Position numbers and translations under genes: made by a program. A stretch of 8,673 bases of DNA, taken from positions 1-8,673 of the forward strand of contig JAHWHI010000008.1 of NCBI GenBank assembly GCA_019323355.1, written 5' to 3'. Positions 4,664 to 8,673 of the stretch are shown here, one piece after another. The notes under the pieces were generated by a model. The model was not told where the DNA came from. It was given only the letters and a program-made list of their open reading frames with translations, and ran no database searches. This DNA is from Candidatus Woesearchaeota archaeon. GTDB lineage: Archaea; Nanobdellota; Nanobdellia; Woesearchaeales; WJKV01. Numbering within the stretch: the stretch's first letter is position 1; each line of letters opens with the position of its first letter.

Positions 4664-5968
4664 ATGACAAAAGAAGACAAACTCCAATTAGCACGCGGAG
4701 TGCGGGATTTTCCCCCAGAGGAAAAGATAGTCAGGAATGAAGTAGTTGAAAAACTAAAAGAAGTTTTCGAACGCTACGGATATTCCCCATTAGAGACCCC
4801 TATAATTGAAAGACTTAAACTTCTAACTGCAAAAGCAGGTGCAGGAGAGGAAGCAGATGCTGCAAAAGAAACATTCACACTTACAGATCAAGGTGGAAGA
4901 AAATTAGGATTAAGATTCGAATTAACACTATCATTCTCACGTTTCATCGGCATGAGCCCTACACTGAAGATGCCTTTCAAGCGTTATGAATTAGGCCCTG
5001 TCTTCAGGGATGGTCCGGTAAAACTTGGAAGGTACAGGCAGTTCTGGCAGTGCGACGTTGATGTTGTCGGTTCAAAGAACATGATGACAGACGCAGAGAT
5101 CATAATGCTCGCACTGGACTGTTTCAATAATCTGGGACTGGACGCATATCTGCAGATCAACAACCGCAAGTTGCTGAGAGGTATCATCGAATCTGCAGGA
5201 ATCGACAGTAAGAAAGCAGATTCTGTTATAATCACCCTTGACAAATTTGAAAAGATAGGAAAGCAAGGTGTTGTCGAAGAACTAGAAGACAAAGGCATTG
5301 AAGACCTGAAGATAGGAAAACTGCTGAATGCAATGAATGTTAAAGGAACTGACGAAGAAAAATTAAAAGAGCTGAAAAAGATTGTAACAAATGATATTGG
5401 ACAGGAAGGATTGAAAGAATTAGAAGAGATTTATTCATTTCTTAATGCAGAGCAGAAGAAAAATATTGTCTTCAACCCGACGCTCGCCAGAGGCTTAGGA
5501 TACTACACAGGCCCGATCTTCGAAGGATATCTAAGAAAAAGCAAGATAACAAGTTCGATCTGCGGCGGGGGAAGGTTCGATAAGATGGTAAGCATGCTTA
5601 TCAATTCAAAACAGGAATATCCTGCTGTTGGAATCAGCTTTGGTCTGGATGTAATTACAGATGCAATGAAGCTGGCAAGAAAAGAAGAGAGAAAGACAGT
5701 GACCCAAGTTTATATCATCCCAATCGGAACATCGAAAGAAGCTCTTCAGATTGCGCTAAAGTTGCGGAAGCAAGGATTGAATGTTGACCTTGACATCTCA
5801 GGGCGGGGGGTAAGCAAAAATTTGAATTTTGCGAACAGCTACAATATTCCATACGTCCTTTTTGTCGGCGAAGAAGAGATAAAAAAGAAGAAAGTTAAAT
5901 TTCGGGATATGAAGACTGGCAAGGAAGAACTGATCAAAATAGAAGATGTAAAAAAGAAGGTAAAGTAA
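4664..5968 (+). CDS. hisS: histidyl-tRNA synthetase
   Basis: This 434-residue class II synthetase charges tRNA-His with histidine using ATP. Residues 8-17 (QLARGVRDFP) give the typical HisRS start. Motif 1 lies around 35-50 (YGYSPLETPIIE). Motif 2 spans 107-133, with FRD (114-116) and GRYRQFWQCD (122-131). An insertion region follows at about 165-265. The HisRS-specific loop ARGLGYYTG (275-283) carries the catalytic arginine R276. GGGRFD (301-306) precedes motif 3. The anticodon-binding domain runs from about 345 to the end, and the last 30 residues are rich in lysine. Motif 3 reads FGLDVI (326-331), where class II enzymes normally have an E-R pair, so the usual ATP-binding arginine is not in place. 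The gene lies 60 bases after tRNA-His. The ATG is fixed by the TATA box spacing. The length fits archaeal HisRS. Confidence 0.96.
   Translation: MTKEDKLQLARGVRDFPPEEKIVRNEVVEKLKEVFERYGYSPLETPIIERLKLLTAKAGAGEEADAAKETFTLTDQGGRKLGLRFELTLSFSRFIGMSPTLKMPFKRYELGPVFRDGPVKLGRYRQFWQCDVDVVGSKNMMTDAEIIMLALDCFNNLGLDAYLQINNRKLLRGIIESAGIDSKKADSVIITLDKFEKIGKQGVVEELEDKGIEDLKIGKLLNAMNVKGTDEEKLKELKKIVTNDIGQEGLKELEEIYSFLNAEQKKNIVFNPTLARGLGYYTGPIFEGYLRKSKITSSICGGGRFDKMVSMLINSKQEYPAVGISFGLDVITDAMKLARKEERKTVTQVYIIPIGTSKEALQIALKLRKQGLNVDLDISGRGVSKNLNFANSYNIPYVLFVGEEEIKKKKVKFRDMKTGKEELIKIEDVKKKVK
5950..5955 (-). terminator. U-run for map inside the hisS 3' end
   Basis: Reading on the minus strand past the map stop, a T6 run occurs about 26 bases downstream. 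It is formed by lysine codons of hisS. Archaeal transcription can end at such U-runs; strength is unknown. Confidence 0.4.
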
Positions 5969-5980
5969 AACAGATAACTA

Positions 5981-6895
5981 TTAATCCTCTAATTCTGTAA
6001 GAACCATGCATCCTTTTTTCTCGACATATACTGTATGCTCTGCCTGGCTGATCATCCCGCCGTCGATCTCAGGAAGCGGAGTGTATTCTTTAAGCAGATT
6101 CGCGCGCATCATCTCTCTGATTCCAAATTCAGCACCTTTAGTTTGGATCCATCTCTTTGCAAAAGGAAGCTCGTTGAACAGTTTAGCTTCTTTCAGCACA
6201 TTCCTTGCAATTGGAGAACGCACACCACGGTCGCTTACAAGTTTGAATATCTCTGGGTTGGAACTCTCCTTGATAAGACCTCTGCCATTTGTTGCGAACG
6301 GTTCTATTGCGATGATATCTCCTTCTTCAAGAGCAGTCTCATCTCCTGTCGCGACATTAGGGATGTTAAGTCCTGCGTGCAAACTAAAACGCTCAAGCGA
6401 ATGTCCAGAAAGATTCGCAATAGGAACAAAACCTTTTGCTTTGATAGCTTCTTGCACTGCATTTCCTATCTCTCCTAGAGTAGTTCCATCCTTGATTATC
6501 TTGATAGCAGCATTAAGCGCGTCCCGTGATGCTTGCACCAAATCCTTCCATTTTCCAGAAAGATCAACAGTTCGCGCAGTATCTCCTATAGCGCCGTTCA
6601 CATGCACTCCAACATCTATCTTGACAAGCTGATCAGAGAATGTAGATTCATCATTCCTGGAAGGAGTGTAATGCGCAGCAATCTCGTTAGTGCTAAGGTT
6701 TACAGGAAAAGCAGGGAATCCCCCCAGATCTTTTATCTTATCCTCGACAGCGTTTGCTACATCAAGAAATTTAGAACCGGGCTTTATCATCTTGGCGCCC
6801 ATGTCAAGACATTTCGCTGCTATCTTTCCAGCCTCTATCCAGTCGTCAAGATCCTCCTCGATCTCAGTGTATCCTCCTTCAACAACTTTTACCAT
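5981..6895 (-). CDS. map: methionine aminopeptidase, type II (archaeal)
   Basis: This 304-residue M24 metallopeptidase removes the initiator methionine from nascent proteins when the next residue is small. The five metal ligands are all visible: D94 (KIDVG), D105 (GDTARTV), H165 (SGHSLERF), E198 (AIEPF) and E286 (QAEHTV). The substrate-site histidine H75 lies in AAHYTPS, as in type II enzymes. The 50-60-residue insert of type II enzymes, between the H165 and E286 elements, is present at about 208-275 (NVLKEAKLFNELPFAKRW). The length matches archaeal MetAP; the start has about 18 acidic residues before the usual first helix. The gene follows the beta-CASP nuclease stop by one base (TAA-A-ATG) and is surely cotranscribed with it. 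The ribosome-binding site is weak (GGAG about 17 bases upstream), so translation may depend on coupling. It converges on hisS with 12 bases between the stop codons. Confidence 0.96.
   Translation of the reverse strand: MVKVVEGGYTEIEEDLDDWIEAGKIAAKCLDMGAKMIKPGSKFLDVANAVEDKIKDLGGFPAFPVNLSTNEIAAHYTPSRNDESTFSDQLVKIDVGVHVNGAIGDTARTVDLSGKWKDLVQASRDALNAAIKIIKDGTTLGEIGNAVQEAIKAKGFVPIANLSGHSLERFSLHAGLNIPNVATGDETALEEGDIIAIEPFATNGRGLIKESSNPEIFKLVSDRGVRSPIARNVLKEAKLFNELPFAKRWIQTKGAEFGIREMMRANLLKEYTPLPEIDGGMISQAEHTVYVEKKGCMVLTELED
6014..6019 (+). terminator. U-run for hisS inside the map 3' end
   Basis: A T6 run lies 46 bases after the hisS stop codon, within the map coding region (EKKG codons on the other strand). 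It is the first good U-run a hisS transcript would meet. Confidence 0.4.
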
Positions 6896-6896
6896 T

Positions 6897-8177
6897 TTAT
6901 ATCTCTATTACATCTCCTGTTTTTGGCTTGAATACCTTTTTGTCTGGGAATTCAGAAGCAAGCGAATTTATGGCTTCTGCATCTCCATGGTTAAGAATCA
7001 ATATATCAGGATTGACCTGTTTTATTAAGTTTACTAATTGCGCTCTTCCTGCGTGCGCAGAAAAATCAAAAAAGTCGACAGAGCATGCAACCTTTGAAGT
7101 CTTTCCTTCCAATGTGACCCTGCCAGTCTCCATGACCTGCCTTCCCTGGCTATCCTTTGCTTGATATCCAGTAAGTATAAGGCCGTTCTTTGGATCGTCC
7201 TTAAGATTGTTCAGGTAATCAATGATCGGACCTCCTGTCACCATGCCTGATGTCGTGACAAAGATTCCTTGTTGTTTCATCACTTTGCGTCTGTCATGCT
7301 CGACAAACTTTACACCGCGCACAGCGTCAAGAAGCATCTCGTGATTCCTTAATGTATAAGTTGCTTCAAGATAAGTGTTTGTCACGCGTTTTGACATCCC
7401 ATCAAGATAGATAGGGACTCCGAATTTTCTCTTGTTGAGCAGCATGATTACTTCTTGTGCACGTCCGACAGCGAATACTGCGATCATAGCTGATCCCCCT
7501 CTGCCGATTATGTCTGAAACTTTGTCAAGAAAAGCGTTCTCAGTCTCTACTCTTGGAGTATGCTCCCGGTCGCCATAAGTAGATTCACAGATCATGATAT
7601 CTGCATGCGGCATCTCTTCTGCTCCTGTTAGAAGCTGGGTTGGAGTTGTATTTATGTCTCCGGTATACAATAATTTTTTTCCGTCAAACTCAAGAAGGAT
7701 GCTCGAACTGCCAGGGATATGTCCTGCGTCAAAAAACTTGTATTTATATTTGTCGACAGTGCCTTCATCATGTATCTTTACATTTTTCATCAGCATGTCG
7801 ACACGCTCGATCTCGTATTCACTATATGCAACATTTTTTTCCTTGAACTTTGCGATCTTCAATGCGTCCTTCAGAAGTATGTATGCAGTCTCTTTTGTTC
7901 CAAGAGTGCAGAATATCGGACAGTTCAGGCCGAAATGATCAAACAAAGGCAGTGCACCAGAATGGTCAAGATGCGCGTGCGAGATAAATACAGCCTTTAT
8001 CTTTGGAAGGTCGACTTTGCTCGGATAGTCAACAAAAGAATCCTTTTCTCGGGCAATATTATCTGGATATTCCACTATCTCCCCGACCTTAATCCCTGCA
8101 TCAAGAAGTATCTCGTCATTTATCTCTATACAGCTTCTGCCGACTTCCTGTCCAGCACCATGGAACTCAATCTTCAT
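6897..8177 (-). CDS. beta-CASP metallo-beta-lactamase ribonuclease (aCPSF2-like)
   Basis: This 426-residue protein is a zinc-dependent RNase of the CPSF73-like family, expected in cytoplasmic RNA processing or decay. It opens with GAGQEVGRSCIEI (8-19), typical of the archaeal group. Zinc motifs are HAHLDH (67-72), H153 in DAGHIPGSS (150-158) and D174 in YTGDI (171-175). The beta-CASP insertion spans about 200-340, with motif A at E198 (CESTYGDR), VGRAQEVIMLL (237-247) and TTSGMVTGG (308-316). Motif C is H375 in FSAHAGRAQ (372-380), and LNHGD (395-399) follows. There are no N-terminal KH domains, so this is the short aCPSF2 form and not aCPSF1/FttA. The segment GYQAKDSQGRQ (338-348) differs from the common GYQAEGTLGR. 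The start is supported by GGTGAT three bases upstream and a TATA box at 8208-8216. map follows in the same operon. Confidence 0.93.
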   Translation of the reverse strand: MKIEFHGAGQEVGRSCIEINDEILLDAGIKVGEIVEYPDNIAREKDSFVDYPSKVDLPKIKAVFISHAHLDHSGALPLFDHFGLNCPIFCTLGTKETAYILLKDALKIAKFKEKNVAYSEYEIERVDMLMKNVKIHDEGTVDKYKYKFFDAGHIPGSSSILLEFDGKKLLYTGDINTTPTQLLTGAEEMPHADIMICESTYGDREHTPRVETENAFLDKVSDIIGRGGSAMIAVFAVGRAQEVIMLLNKRKFGVPIYLDGMSKRVTNTYLEATYTLRNHEMLLDAVRGVKFVEHDRRKVMKQQGIFVTTSGMVTGGPIIDYLNNLKDDPKNGLILTGYQAKDSQGRQVMETGRVTLEGKTSKVACSVDFFDFSAHAGRAQLVNLIKQVNPDILILNHGDAEAINSLASEFPDKKVFKPKTGDVIEI

Positions 8178-8180
8178 AAC

Positions 8181-8186
8181 ATCACC
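8181..8186 (-). promoter_or_regulatory. Shine-Dalgarno site of the beta-CASP gene
   Basis: GGTGAT on the minus strand matches the 3' end of archaeal 16S rRNA and lies three bases before the ATG at 8177. The spacing is short but supports this start. Confidence 0.6.
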
Positions 8187-8207
8187 AGAAGCACAGAATA
8201 AAGTCTG

Positions 8208-8216
8208 ATTTAAATA
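8208..8216 (-). promoter_or_regulatory. TATA box of the beta-CASP/map operon
   Basis: ATTTAAATA-type element (TATTTAAAT as symmetric core), centred near 8212, overlapping the stop codon of the DUF1385 gene (8210-8212). A start near 8187 gives a leader of about 10 bases that begins at the Shine-Dalgarno site. Confidence 0.5.
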
Positions 8217-8673
8217 TCTTTCTTAGAAACAACAGCTTTCAGTGCTTTAAGTGCAACTTCTATCTGGCTGTCATCAGGTTCTCTTGTTGTTATCATCTGG
8301 ATGAACAGTCCTGGCGCGATAAGTATCCGCACAAACCAGTTCTTATGATAGTTTGCTCCGAACTTGAGAAACTCGTACGAGAAAGCTGCGATTATCGGGA
8401 TAAAAGCAAGCCTGACAATAAATTTGATTATCCACAATGGGCTTGTAACAACTGAAAATAATAGGATACTGATTACCAGGACAAGAACAATCAATGTGGT
8501 TCCGCACCTTGGATGCAGTGGTGAGAATCTTCTTGCATTTTCAACAGTTAATTTTTTTCCAGCCTCAAAACAAAATACACTCTTGTGCTCTGCTCCATGG
8601 TACTGGAACAGGCGCTTGACATCTTTCATAAAAGATATCGCACCTATGTAAAGTATGAATATCCCTATCCTAA
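8210..8673 (-). CDS. DUF1385 (YqhQ/COG3872-like) membrane protein, 5' end outside the window
   Basis: The reading frame stays open to the right edge. Upstream of the internal ATG at 8629 it reads RIGIFILYIGAISF and then MKDVKRLFQYHGAEHKS, a membrane segment running into the family's central motif. The visible part is therefore the C-terminal half of a longer protein; known members are about 300 residues. Family hallmarks are FQYHGAEHKS, SPLHPRCGTT, two or three membrane helices, the segment FSYEFLKFG, and the C-terminal PGLFIQMITTREPDDSQIEVA. The conserved H, E and C residues suggest a membrane enzyme or metal site, but no reaction is established. The family is best known from Gram-positive bacteria (Bacillus YqhQ) and has archaeal members. 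The TAA stop overlaps the TATA box of the next gene. Confidence 0.88.
   Translation of the reverse strand, partial: RIGIFILYIGAISFMKDVKRLFQYHGAEHKSVFCFEAGKKLTVENARRFSPLHPRCGTTLIVLVLVISILLFSVVTSPLWIIKFIVRLAFIPIIAAFSYEFLKFGANYHKNWFVRILIAPGLFIQMITTREPDDSQIEVALKALKAVVSKKDI

Noticed and set aside
4638..4667. Nine-codon upstream ORF overlapping the hisS start as ATGA
   Set aside because: Its ATG is only three bases after the hisS TATA box, so it would be absent from the normal hisS transcript. It matters only if tRNA and hisS are cotranscribed.
6006..6632. 208-codon plus-strand frame opposite map
   Set aside because: It is entirely antisense to a methionine aminopeptidase with all catalytic residues, and shows no recognisable domain.

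Overview
The window looks like chromosomal core DNA from an archaeon. The evidence is a group II chaperonin (thermosome), a type II methionine aminopeptidase, a CPSF-like beta-CASP nuclease without KH domains, TATA boxes of the form TTTAAATA or TTTATAAA about 26 bases upstream of predicted transcript starts, a mix of leaderless and GGAGG/GGTGA-led starts, and a tRNA gene without an encoded CCA. Very compact spacing, a small four-helix membrane protein and a DUF1385 protein suggest a DPANN-type lineage (Woesearchaeota/Pacearchaeota-like). That placement is inference from style, not from a search.

Layout. Positions 1-46 hold three 11-bp TATAAG repeats at the window edge. A block of four minus-strand genes covers 47-4188: a family 2 glycosyltransferase with TPR repeats, the thermosome, a 107-residue four-helix membrane protein, and a secreted protein with two copies of one beta-type domain. 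Each has its own recognisable TATA box, so they look like adjacent single-gene units rather than one operon. Positions 4189-4531 form the only long non-coding stretch. It carries divergent promoters, a doubtful 30-codon ORF or small RNA, an inverted repeat that also stops all three plus-strand frames, and a pair of overlapping palindromes. Next come tRNA-His(GTG) and, 60 bases on, the histidyl-tRNA synthetase gene, both on the plus strand. From 5981 to the right edge everything is on the minus strand: methionine aminopeptidase and the beta-CASP nuclease in a tight two-gene operon, then a DUF1385 membrane protein whose 5' end lies outside the window.

The genes serve protein quality control (thermosome), translation (tRNA-His, HisRS), N-terminal maturation (Map), RNA processing (beta-CASP) and the cell envelope (glycosyltransferase, secreted protein, two membrane proteins). 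I see no mobile element, CRISPR array, toxin-antitoxin pair or defence cassette. The parts that ordinary annotation does not explain are the 4300-4490 region, the unusual motif 3 of HisRS, and the duplicated domain of the secreted protein.
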